DNA from: Setoptus koraiensis
Lineage: Eukaryota; Arthropoda
Assembly (NCBI GenBank): GCA_048013815.1
Contig: CM106586.1
Coordinates: 17,050,001-17,114,000 of the forward strand
DNA: 64,000 bases
Direction: 5' to 3'
Below, piece after piece: positions 1 through 8,791 of this stretch. Below the pieces are notes generated by a model, which was not told where the DNA came from, did no database searches, and saw nothing but the letters and a program-made list of their open reading frames with translations. Position 1 is the stretch's first letter; every line of letters starts with the position of its first letter. Position numbers and translations under genes: made by a program.

Positions 1-777
1 CAGGTAAGACATTCCTTCTAGCTATCAATAGAGCTATGCGATCCGACATATGCAATGTTATCCTATATATGATGTAATATATTGAGAAGTGAATGGAAAC
101 AAATATGTGACCTTCAACCACTGTATATAATGATTGGAAGAAAGATTTCCGTCCAGCAGTATAGCTGATATAAGTTCTCCAAAAGTTTATGACAACCCAT
201 ATATGAATAATATAACCATAATTCCTTGCAAATTCTTCTAGACTTTTCACAAGCTTCTTGAAGATACTTCGACTTGTCCTTTCCGCCGTTTGCTCACTGC
301 GAATTAGAGCTGATATATCGCAGCCGTCACTCTTCTTCAAGATCAAATCAAAGTAATGATAATTCAACACTCCTACCACAAATGTTGCAAAACTGTTCAC
401 GAAAAAAAAAATGTGCGGAGCAAGAATCAAGAAGCAATAACGAAACTTTTTTACTCCAGATGAGTTCTTGATTGAGCCTAAAAATATTCCTTTCGGCGAT
501 CCAGTTGCTTTGGCGACTGGATCGCCGACCATAGTGATATAAATAGTGACATAAATGAAATATCCGATCACGAGTAGTCGTAGGATTGTGTTGATTGCTA
601 GCGAATTGGTTAATTTGAGAGCACCTGTTAGTCTAAATATCAATTCGATCCAATAAATACGATCTTTCAATGTTCTTCGTGTTTCTTCATTTCTGATTTT
701 CTTCAAATTTCCAGCAACAGAAAGTTCTGGTCTCCCCTTTGAATATTCGCAATCTCGAGATTCGTCAATTGCCATTG
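1..777 (-). CDS. Gustatory-receptor-like 7-TM chemoreceptor, copy 1 (partial, runs off left edge)
   Basis: Reading the minus strand from the ATG at 777-775, the frame stays open to base 1, giving about 259 residues of the N-terminal part. It begins MAIDESRDCEYSKGRPEL and matches the two complete receptors at 2711-4000 and 4990-6330 along its whole length. Shared blocks include TRRTLKDRIYWIELIFRLTG near residue 33 and IYYIIYRITL...MSDRIALLIARRNVLP at the window edge. At least four hydrophobic membrane segments are visible. A run of ten T/A near 401-410 does not break the frame. Its role would be ligand sensing at the plasma membrane of sensory neurons. The family call rests on the 7-TM layout of its paralogues, not on a diagnostic motif, so confidence in a GR-type function is moderate. 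The rest of the gene lies outside the window. Confidence 0.7.
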
Positions 778-1260
778 TCAATCATCTATTTCTTCGTCAA
801 TTTGTGTTCTATGATATGGTAGAGATTTGAAAAGAAGGCCAAACTCAATTTCCAATCGCGGTGTGGTCGCAAGAATCACTGATGATTCTAAGGAGAATAG
901 ATTGGATTTCTCGATGTTCTATCGGAGTGCATCGACATATCTTCAATATCTTAACTTATGGACTTTGATGCACGTCCATTTCGTGTATCAAAGTATAAAT
1001 TGTACAGCCCTCGCATTTTTATCGTGTGCGCTTCGGGATTGGCTTGTCAAGATTCGGGATCAACATACATATGATCGTTTATTTCTCGTTTGATTTCTTC
1101 TATACAAACATTGCTTGACAGCTACTCTGGATATGGATAATGGTAATGAAAAATAAATTCATTACATGACAAGCGACTCCACTACACAGGTATATTTGCA
1201 CGACATTTTCTGGTAGACGGTTACGCTCAATTAAATAGTCTAGTTGATCACTATTCCTTG
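778..1260 (-). promoter_or_regulatory. Conserved 5' flank of chemoreceptor copy 1
   Basis: This stretch aligns by eye with the flanks upstream of copies 2 (about 4001-4340) and 3 (6331-6790). An A/T box reading AAGTATAAATTGTA on the plus strand (991-1004) recurs at about 6484-6498 and, less exactly, at 4215-4226. On the coding strand this gives ATTTATAC, a plausible TATA-type core, 160-220 bp from each start codon. A further shared block, GTAGACGGTTACGCT (about 1212-1226 and 6760-6774), marks the outer end of the homology. I infer that the duplicated unit carried its own promoter with it. Confidence 0.45.
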
Positions 1261-1442
1261 TGTTTGATGTGACATCAATTCCTAACGATAACTACATTTT
1301 CACGTGTCTCATCGGTCTAGTTGGTTTCTAGTAAGCTGTCTCGATTCTTATGATGATTTGTTATCAATTACTTCAGTGCAGAAAGGAGAGGAATAGTCGC
1401 TCGAAAATGACATTGTATTTATACCGTTACCCTGTTTAACAT

Positions 1443-1895
1443 TTATAAATAATGGATGTTCTTTACATCACGGAGATAACACGGTTGAGTAGAGATTTTC
1501 TTGATTCAAATTATTTGATTTAAATTATGATTGAAATCGTTTGGTTTGAATCAATGGTTTTAATCAATGAGAATCTAGTCACAATTGAAAATGTAATTTA
1601 AATCGTGGTTTTAATGGTCTGTAATGGTTTGATTAAAATCAACATGGTTTCAATTGAGTTTAATTCGATTTTTCCATTGCCCAGGCCTATTGAAATCACT
1701 GCGGTTGATATTAATCGCAAAAAAATCTTAGAAACCAAGATTTAAATAAAAAAAACATAACATCAACAAAGCCATTTAGACAAAAAATTCAATTTTGACC
1801 ATGACTGATTGCTTGAGCTTGCTGATTTAAATCGACAAAATCTCCACTTTAACTCCGTTATCTTCGTGATGTAAAGAACACTCATTTTTTATGAA
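1443..1895. mobile_element. Non-autonomous DNA transposon (MITE), 453 bp
   Basis: The two ends are inverted copies of each other over about 65 bp. The left end (1443-1506) and the reverse complement of the right end (about 1831-1895) share GTTCTTTACATCACG, then AAGATAAC or GAGATAAC, and further on AGATTTT and GATT. The interior is A/T-rich with many repeats of GATTTAAAT and TTGATTNAAATC and has no coding capacity. Inverted ends, small size and lack of an ORF fit a MITE. I cannot see a clear target-site duplication, so the superfamily is not assigned. It sits between chemoreceptor copy 1 and the relic copy. Confidence 0.75.
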
Positions 1896-2306
1896 TCACT
1901 GGGAAGACTAAACGAGTTGTTGTCTCTTTAGTCTTTGTCGGTGTTGCCACCGAAGATGAGGATACTGGCCAATAGGATGAGGGTAGATATTACATGCGTC
2001 ATTTAGACAAATATAGCCAGCGATGTTGCTGTGTTGTAATAATAGCGTTAGCAAGAGCTAACGTTTTCCCATTATTCGCAGAAGCAATGTTGATTGCAAT
2101 CGAAAGAGATAATTCTGACAACAGACTACTACAATTAGTCGTCAGATTTCGCCCCTCGTAGTCAGATGCTTGACTCATTTTTACATTGTTGAGTTATTCG
2201 GAACCATGACACTTCTCGCCACAAGTGACGATACTCAGAGGGCAATAGTCTTTTAGCGAAGGTTGGGATAGATATAAGCCAATTCATTCAGAAGTAGAGA
2301 CAATGC
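1896..2306. other. Spacer in the chemoreceptor array, no gene seen
   Basis: No open frame of note and no convincing similarity to the neighbouring receptors. This stretch follows the relic copy on the coding strand and could be its fully decayed 3' half, but the similarity fades and I would not assert it. Confidence 0.3.
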
Positions 2307-2690
2307 TTATTTATAAATTTTATAATATATTGCATAAAAATTACAAGTAATTGTGTAAACATCAGGCATCTCCGACAATGATCTGAAAATAGGTTGTTGT
2401 CCAATAACATAACGGGACAGGGACAAACAATGCAACAAATCATAGATGAACAAAATAACCGTAATCTTTTGTGGATTTCTAAGAACTACAAATCGGATTT
2501 CCAAGTGCAATTTTGACCAGCATGCAATTCGGGAAAATATTCTGCTTTCATAAAATTCTACAGTTGCGGGATAGTTGATCAAATCAGTATTATATAGAAA
2601 TGATACAAGTTTCGTGTGGATTTTTAATTGAATCACTGACACAAGGAGAGTCGGATAAATAAAAAAGTGATGACATTCATATCCTTTCAC
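2307..2690 (-). pseudogene. Chemoreceptor relic (fragment of a fourth array copy)
   Basis: A 127-codon frame on the minus strand ends with a stretch that aligns with the middle of the intact receptors. RYVIGQQPIFRSLSEMPD followed by NFYAIYYKIYK matches YIVGRKSLYRSLSTIPD and HIAIYYIIYRI of copy 2, then a stop follows at once. No N-terminal or C-terminal receptor blocks flank it in frame, so it is a broken host gene, not a functional one. At its 5' side (ATG at 2680) lies ATGAATGTCATCAC, identical to the first 14 bases of the secreted ORF at 4634-4993. The region 3' of copy 2 therefore appears to be an older duplicate of the region 3' of copy 3. Confidence 0.6.
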
Positions 2691-2710
2691 TTTGTGATGA
2701 AAATGGGCCG

Positions 2711-4000
2711 CTATGTGTAATTAAATTTGTCGACAATCCGCAGTTTTCCCACATAGGCTGATAGCTCATTCATCGTAACAACAATTGTTATAATCAATAA
2801 ATTGATAGTAATGAGTTGCCTCATACTTGGTTTGAGCCAATTCGTTGGTCCTATGCTACAGATATCTTCAACTAGACGTCTAAGTAGACGGATGTCATTC
2901 TTTTTCATCAACTCGTTAAATGCATAAGGCATTTGCTCGTTGTACGCATCTGTTGATCCAAGATGATAAGTGTTCTCCGACAGATCCAACAATAGTCGCG
3001 AATTTTCATGAATTCTCTGATATCCAAAAGTGAATATCAGCATGACAGCTATTGTTTGGGAATAATTCAACAATAGACATATGAAAACACTATGTTTTCG
3101 TGTCTCGAGGGCTTCTATGATAGTGTAGAAGCGTCTCACCATAAAAAGCACTAGATGAGTATAATTTATGAGGTAGGGTATACTAACCTGGCCTCTGATC
3201 AGTAGCATTGCATCACGAGTTTGCATGAGGGTGTCCAAAATGACTGTCATAGGAAGGACGTTTCTTCTAGCTATCAATAGAGCTATGCGATCCGACATGG
3301 CCAATGTTATCCTGTATATGATATAATATATTGCGATGTGATTACTAATAACTATATGACCGTCAGGTATTGTTGATAATGATCGGTACAAAGACTTTCG
3401 TCCAACAATATAACCGAGATAAAACCTTGGAAGCAGTACAGCAGACCAGGTATAAACTAAAACACCATATTCTCTCGCAAATCGGTGCATTCTCCCAGCG
3501 GAGTTTCTAAGGATATTGCGACTTTTCCTACCCCCCGTTCGTTCACTGTGGAGGAGAGCTAATATATCGTCTCCATCATTCTTGTTCAAGATCGAATCGA
3601 AATAATGATAATTCAACACTCCTGGCACAAATGTTGCGATATAGTTCATGAGAAGAGTGATGCTTGGAAGAATGAGCATAGTGAAATAGCGAATCATGCC
3701 AATTCCAGCCGAGTTCTTGAACGAGCTGAAATATTTTACATTCGGCAACCTAGCTTCGTTGGCGAACATACTGCAATAGATGGCATATCCGGAAATGAGT
3801 AATCGTTGGACAATGTTGATTGCTAGCGAATTGGTTAATTTGAGTGAACCTGTTAGTCTAAATATCAATTCGATCCAATAAATACGATCCTTCAATGTTC
3901 TTCGTGTTGTTTCATTTTTGATTTTCTTTGAATCGCCAGCAATGGAAATTTCCGGCCTTCTCTTTGGGCGTTCGCAATCTCGAAATTCTTTGGTGGCCAT
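2711..4000 (-). CDS. Gustatory-receptor-like 7-TM chemoreceptor, copy 2
   Basis: A complete single-exon gene of 429 residues; the start is an ATG at 4000-3998 (MATKEFRDCE). Seven hydrophobic stretches can be picked out, near residues 57-80, 100-130, 180-197, 217-237, 277-300, 303-325 and 395-418, with charged loops between. Length and topology fit arthropod gustatory receptors, which have an intracellular N-terminus. The classic insect TYhhhhhQF motif is not obvious; the last helix instead reads VVTMNELSAYVGK, also kept in copy 3. It would act as a ligand-gated cation channel subunit in chemosensory cells if the family call is right. Conserved neighbours in the array (copies 1 and 3) and a shared promoter point to tandem duplication. 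Another 7-TM family cannot be excluded without a profile search. Confidence 0.7.
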   Translation of the reverse strand: MATKEFRDCERPKRRPEISIAGDSKKIKNETTRRTLKDRIYWIELIFRLTGSLKLTNSLAINIVQRLLISGYAIYCSMFANEARLPNVKYFSSFKNSAGIGMIRYFTMLILPSITLLMNYIATFVPGVLNYHYFDSILNKNDGDDILALLHSERTGGRKSRNILRNSAGRMHRFAREYGVLVYTWSAVLLPRFYLGYIVGRKSLYRSLSTIPDGHIVISNHIAIYYIIYRITLAMSDRIALLIARRNVLPMTVILDTLMQTRDAMLLIRGQVSIPYLINYTHLVLFMVRRFYTIIEALETRKHSVFICLLLNYSQTIAVMLIFTFGYQRIHENSRLLLDLSENTYHLGSTDAYNEQMPYAFNELMKKNDIRLLRRLVEDICSIGPTNWLKPSMRQLITINLLIITIVVTMNELSAYVGKLRIVDKFNYT

Positions 4001-4633
4001 TCTGAATAATCTAATTCTTTAATTTGTGCTCTACAATTCTAATTATAGTAAACATTTGAGGTCGAAACCAATGTCAACATAAAAATTCTAGCAAAAAAAT
4101 CTTGCAATTTCAACTGATTTTGTATTCACATGATTTGCTGAGAATCTCGGAAGAATAGATTAGAAGTCTCAACCTTCTATCCCAGTAAACCTGTACGTTC
4201 ATTGCGTGCAGAGAATTATAAATTATGAAGCTCATGGCTCAATATAACGTGCGCTTCGTTATTGCCTTGTCAAGATTTGGCACAAGTTTTTTGTGGGATA
4301 AGATCATTATTGGTCTATTTCTTGCTTGAATTCTTGTATCCCAACATTGATTGCCAGCTGCAATGAATATTTAGCAATCAGAGAAACACAACATACGACA
4401 ATGAAAAACTTAAACGACATATTCAGGTAGGTTTAGTCTGGATATAAACATGTAGAGCTATTACTCTAGCATAGGATTTTCGGTTGGGAGCCGAGTTTAT
4501 TCTCGCATACTGATGCCAAAGGCGCAAACCAACTTTACTCGATCAATTCAAAATGCTGAAATTGTTGTCCTACACACCCATCCTACTAAGAATGTGCTCT
4601 TCTTGTCAGCTATGGCAACATGTTACAAGGACC
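4001..4633. other. Intergenic: promoter of copy 2 plus spacer
   Basis: Positions of about 4001-4340 resemble the 5' flanks of copies 1 and 3, including an ATTATAAATT box at 4215-4224. From about 4340 to 4633 I see no gene. On the minus strand a GTGAGA just inside the end of the neighbouring secreted ORF and a TTTCAG near 4550 could be an alternative splice pair for that ORF, adding only a few residues. Confidence 0.35.
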
Positions 4634-4993
4634 CTAAAATCTCACCACCAACGAGTGAATCTCTCGGTCCGTATGACACGCTCCGATTATAATTAGATCC
4701 TGGCCATACCAATAGGGGTACAAATATTGCGGACATTGGCACTCTGGGTGGACTGTCTCACCGTTGGCGGCTCGACGCTGCCTAGAGCCAGCCAACTGAT
4801 TTCTGTTGTGATGCAAATCACTTGTTGTTGTTGTTGTTTGCTGAATAAAATTGTTGTTGGTGTCGGCCGGTTGGTTGTTGTGACTGGAATCCGAAGCGGC
4901 CTGGTCGTTTTTGGCGATGTTGAATTGTGAGTAGAAGTTGTGCGTCATTGCTATGGGACTGATAAATACCAGGTATAAGGTGATGACATTCAT
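4634..4993 (-). CDS. Small secreted cysteine-containing protein, unrecognised
   Basis: The 119-residue frame starts with a hydrophobic, signal-peptide-like segment (MNVITLYLVFISPIAM). An Asn/Gln/Thr-rich spacer follows, then a basic processing-like site SRQRR at about residues 70-74. The C-terminal part holds three closely placed cysteines (HPECQCPQYLYPYWYGQD, then IIIGACHTDRE). The layout suggests a secreted precursor cleaved to a short mature peptide, but an odd number of cysteines leaves one unpaired within the chain. Its ATG overlaps the stop of the upstream receptor (ATGA), which is unusual for an animal gene; a separate promoter inside the receptor or a shared transcript would be needed. 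The same start sequence is found decayed 3' of copy 2. The cysteine arrangement faintly recalls trunk/PTTH-like knots, but too little is present to claim that. Confidence 0.4.
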   Translation of the reverse strand: MNVITLYLVFISPIAMTHNFYSQFNIAKNDQAASDSSHNNQPADTNNNFIQQTTTTTSDLHHNRNQLAGSRQRRAANGETVHPECQCPQYLYPYWYGQDLIIIGACHTDREIHSLVVRF

Positions 4994-6330
4994 GTAGTCC
5001 GATTTTGTGATGAAAATGAGACGTTATGGGAAACTAAATTTTTCGACAATCTATTACCGCCCCATTTTCCCACATAGGCTGATAGCTCATTCATCGATAC
5101 AACCATTGCTATAGCTAATAAATTGAGAGTAATGAGTTGCCTCATAGTTGGTTTGAGCCAATTCGTTAGTCCGATGTTACAGACATCGTCGACTAGACGT
5201 CGAAGTAGACGAATGTCATTCTTTTTCATCAACTCGTTCAATGCAGAGGGCGTTTGCTCCAAGTAAGTCTGTAAGTAATCTGTTGTTCCGAGATAATAAT
5301 TGTTCTCTAACAGATTCAACAACAGTCGAGAATTCTCATGAATTCTCTGATATCCAACAATCACCATCATCATGAAACTTGTCGCTTGAGAATAGTTCAA
5401 CAACAGACACAAGAAAATACGATATTCCTTCTTCCAAATTGCTTCTATGATGGTGTAGAAGCGTCTCAACATGTAAAATACAGCATGAAAATAAGTTATG
5501 TACCACACTATGGTGACCTGTTTTCTGATCAGTAGCATTACATCACGAGTGTGCATAACGGTGTCCAAAATGGCTGTCATAGGCAGGACGTTTCTTCTAA
5601 CAATCAACAGAGCTATGCGATCCGACATAGACAATGTTATTCTATATATGATGTAATATATTGCGACGCTATTACAAATCAATATATGACCCTCAATTAT
5701 CGTTAATAATGATTGGAAGAAAGGTTTTCGTCTAGCAGTATAACTAATATAAAATCTTGCAAAAATTACAACAAACCATATATGAGCAAAATAGCCATGG
5801 TCTCTGGTGAGTCGGTTCATTCTTCCAGCAGAGTTTCTAAGGACACATCGACTAGTCCTGCCTGCTGTTTGTTCACTGCGGAGGTGAGCTAATATATCGT
5901 CTCCATCATTCTTGTTCAGGATCAATTCGAAGTGATGATAATTCAACACTGATACCACAAATGTTGCGACATTGGTCACGAGAATAGTAATGTTCGGAAC
6001 CACGAACATAGCAAAATATCGAATCATGTCGATTCCAGGTGAGTTTCTGAATGAGCTGTAATGCATTTCATTCCGCAACCAAACTTCTTTGGTGAAAATA
6101 TTGCAATAAATGAAATATCCGTTGATGAGTAATCGTTGGACTATGTTGATTGCTAGCGAATCCGTTAATTTGAGCGAACCTGTCAGTCTAAATAACAATT
6201 CGATCCAATAAATACGATCTTTCAATGTTCTTCGTGTTCTCTCATTCTTAACTTTTCTACAATCGCCAATACTAGAAATTCCCTGGTTTCTCTTCGGATA
6301 TTCGCAATGTCGAGACTCTTTAATCGCCAT
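4990..6330 (-). CDS. Gustatory-receptor-like 7-TM chemoreceptor, copy 3
   Basis: A complete single-exon gene of 446 residues. I place the start at the ATG at 6330-6328 (MAIKESRHCEYPKR) because it matches the starts of copies 1 and 2; the frame extends two codons further only through a TTG. Seven hydrophobic segments lie at the same places as in copy 2. The shared landmarks TLKDRIYWIELLFRLTGSLK, MSDRIALLIVRRNVLPMT, YQRIHENSRLLL, RLLRRLVDDVC and NELSAYVGK are all present. The last 25 residues after YVGK differ from copy 2 and run through sequence that lies in the 3' flank of copy 2, so this tail looks like a later frame extension. Expected role: sensory ligand detection at the plasma membrane. 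Confidence 0.7.
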   Translation of the reverse strand: MAIKESRHCEYPKRNQGISSIGDCRKVKNERTRRTLKDRIYWIELLFRLTGSLKLTDSLAINIVQRLLINGYFIYCNIFTKEVWLRNEMHYSSFRNSPGIDMIRYFAMFVVPNITILVTNVATFVVSVLNYHHFELILNKNDGDDILAHLRSEQTAGRTSRCVLRNSAGRMNRLTRDHGYFAHIWFVVIFARFYISYTARRKPFFQSLLTIIEGHILICNSVAIYYIIYRITLSMSDRIALLIVRRNVLPMTAILDTVMHTRDVMLLIRKQVTIVWYITYFHAVFYMLRRFYTIIEAIWKKEYRIFLCLLLNYSQATSFMMMVIVGYQRIHENSRLLLNLLENNYYLGTTDYLQTYLEQTPSALNELMKKNDIRLLRRLVDDVCNIGLTNWLKPTMRQLITLNLLAIAMVVSMNELSAYVGKWGGNRLSKNLVSHNVSFSSQNRTT

Positions 6331-6884
6331 TCTCAATCATATAATTTTTCTATAATTTTTGTTCTTTGTCTGGCTAACTCGGTTTGGTGAGGATTTTCAG
6401 GAGAGTAAACCATAAGTCTCAACCCTGTATCGCAGTGAATCTACATGCCGCCGATATTTTATGCACGTTAATTGCGTGCGTAAAAGTATAAATTGTATAC
6501 CCCTGGATCAATATTGAGTTCGCTACAGGATCGACCCATCGAGATTTGGGACAAGCGTACATGTGATGAGAGCAGTAATGCGTTGTTGTTAGATCTTGTT
6601 AGATTTCCCCGATTCTAGCATTGATTTTCAGCTATCTTCAATGTTGAGAAGCGAGAGAAACGCAGCATACGGATTCGAAAAATAGATTTCAGACTCAAAA
6701 ATAGATCACGAGACAAGCGAACACTCCACAGGTTTATATTTTGTGCAATGTTTTTTTTTGTAGACGGTTACGCTTAATCGAATAGTCTTTTCATAACTAT
6801 TTTTTAGGCTATAATCAGTTGGAATCTTTTGTACCTGGAAAGGAGGTTTACCTTGTAAGCGCAATTTTCCGTATCATCAACCAT
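6331..6884. other. 5' flank of chemoreceptor copy 3 and spacer
   Basis: The part next to the gene (6331-6790) is homologous to the flank of copy 1, including the AGTATAAATTGTA box at about 6485-6497 and GTAGACGGTTACGCT near 6760. I read it as the duplicated promoter region. From about 6790 to 6884 nothing further is visible. Confidence 0.4.
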
Positions 6885-7096
6885 TCAATAGTTGATAAAC
6901 ATTGAGAAAAACCGGAAGAACTTGAATTGATCAAGCATCTACCGGTTTACGTCATATTTCTCTTCCTTCTTATCAGCCATGAATATATAGATGAAGTGTC
7001 ATGGCCAATAAGAAAGTAGATAAATATGACATTACCCGGTAAATGCTTGATCACTCCAAGTTATTCGGGTTTTTCTCAATATTTATTAACTATTGA
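6885..7096. mobile_element. Foldback MITE, 212 bp
   Basis: Nearly the whole element is one inverted repeat. The left arm begins TCAATAGTTGATAAACATTG and the reverse complement of the right end begins TCAATAGTTAATAAATATTG. The arms then stay aligned for about 97 bp through GAGAAAAACC, TGATCAAGCAT, TACCGG, GTCATATTT and TTTCTTAT to a short loop around 6985-6995. There is no coding capacity. This is a small non-autonomous DNA element unrelated in sequence to the one at 1443-1895. Arm divergence is low to moderate, so insertion is not very old. Target-site duplication is not clear, so the superfamily is open. Confidence 0.75.
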
Positions 7097-7920
7097 CGTC
7101 AAGTTTTTCGGCTATACAATTCAATGTTAATAAACCATTTGATAGTTAATGTTAACGGAGAGAAAATGGCGATCGAGGAAGCAAAGTCTGAAAATGGCTC
7201 TATCGTAAAGAAAAATTGTATTAAAAAAAATAATTGTATGGATGGGGTCCGCTTGCTCGAATGACACTTATTGGCTAGATAGCTGCTTGTCAAGCTTGGC
7301 ACATGGAGGCACTATGACGTGGGCGCGATGAGTGCACTGGGCATGCTCGCGAGATGTATCCATCGAGACGCTGGTGTAAACATGACTTCTTACAATGGCA
7401 AGCACGAATGTATCGCCTTATTCGCGAGTCGCGACAATTATTTATAACACAAAAGCAAATCATATGTTGTGTATTTGCTCTGTTGTCGGAGCACCCCCTA
7501 TGACTCACTCAAAAGTATGCACTCAAAAGACACTTGAACATTTGTGTGACATATTTGCCGTAATTGTTGGCCAAGATAAAACTGTATTATCAAGATCATT
7601 GTATTGTCAAGTCAATTATTATCAAGATACTTGTGCCCGATAAACAGCACAAATGGGACTGTGTCAATAAGGACAAACCAATGGATGGAAACGACTCTCA
7701 ACGTCTCTCTGCCTCTAATCTAATTGAAATTAGTTAATTAGGATAATCAGCAAGATTGTGTGAACGATCTCCTGTTTCGGACATTATGAGGCGCAGGTAA
7801 TTATGATAAATAAATTGGCACGTTTTGTTGTGCATCCCGAGCTGGCCTGTTGGGCGCCATCGGACAGTTAGCGGCCAGAAGACAGGCAGTTGATGATTAT
7901 TGTTCGCTCATTTACTCATC
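7097..7920. other. Intergenic, no gene seen
   Basis: The longest open frames here are about 80 codons, carry no recognisable domain and are within chance expectation. Nothing else could be supported. Confidence 0.4.
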
Positions 7921-7976
7921 TCTTACAGTAAGAGTCTTACTGTAAGAGTCTTACTGTAAGAGTCTTACTGTAAGAG
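7921..7976. repeat. 14-bp palindromic tandem repeat, four copies
   Basis: Four back-to-back copies of TCTTACTGTAAGAG (7921-7934, 7935-7948, 7949-7962, 7963-7976); the first has A instead of T at the centre. Each unit is itself an inverted repeat (CTTAC/GTAAG around one base). The array could fold into a chain of small hairpins or offer four copies of a dyad-symmetric protein site. It lies about 820 bp upstream of the ABCC4-like start codon. Confidence 0.9.
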
Positions 7977-8791
7977 TCTCAGCAAGACACATCAGTGACA
8001 GGTAGCTGTAGCGAGCGGCCACTAGCGCCTAGAAACCGATTGATTGATGACGATAGCCAATGTTGATCGATATCGGCTCTAGACACGCTGAAACAAGTGC
8101 ACATAACGACACGCTAGCGACGAGTTATCTTGATGGCTCTAATTGTGGCTTGTTGTTGTTGCTTGATTGGTTCACGTTGGATACAAAGTGAGTTTTTTGT
8201 TAGTTGTAGCGAGACGAGAAAACCATCTTGAGATGATCAGTTCGCTCTCGTTATCAGATTGCAAACGGGCTGTCGATGTGTCATCAACAACATCTCAGCA
8301 AGCTGCCAGTGACGTGAGTTTTGAGTGATTGCCACCACCAATTCACACCATTCCACACCATTAATCGAAGAAATTTCCTATTTTGGCCCCGTCAACATTT
8401 TGTGTTCAGTTACAGTTAATTAACACGACACACACACACACACAATTGATTGGTGCTCACTCTAGTCAAATCTCTCTAGGCAAGTCAACATCCAGCTGAA
8501 CGCAACGAAAAATCGCTGGTTGGTTGCTTAATTACTAATTGGTTGTTCGTTGATTGTTGCTGGCGACCTGCAGCTATCGTCGCACATATTGAAAGCTGAG
8601 GAAAGTGTAACATTGGTAGCTCAATCGGATGGACAATATCAGCGGCCTAAACATTATATTGCAATTATTATAAATATTGTCTATTACTATTAATACAGTC
8701 AGAATTACTACAGTTATTTGGCCAAGCTCGACAAGTTACGACAGTTATTCGGCAAACTGTAGCTGTCCGCACAATTCAAACACAATTATAA
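7977..8791 (+). promoter_or_regulatory. 5' flank of the ABCC4-like gene
   Basis: Non-coding and A/T-rich, with an ACACAC run at about 8428-8444 and no obvious TATA box at a fixed distance. By position it must contain promoter and 5' UTR of the transporter gene, but no specific element can be named. Confidence 0.3.

Noticed and set aside
7395-7643. 82-codon plus-strand ORF between the array and ABCC4
   Set aside because: No domain and no homology to neighbours; overlaps another frame of similar length on the other strand.
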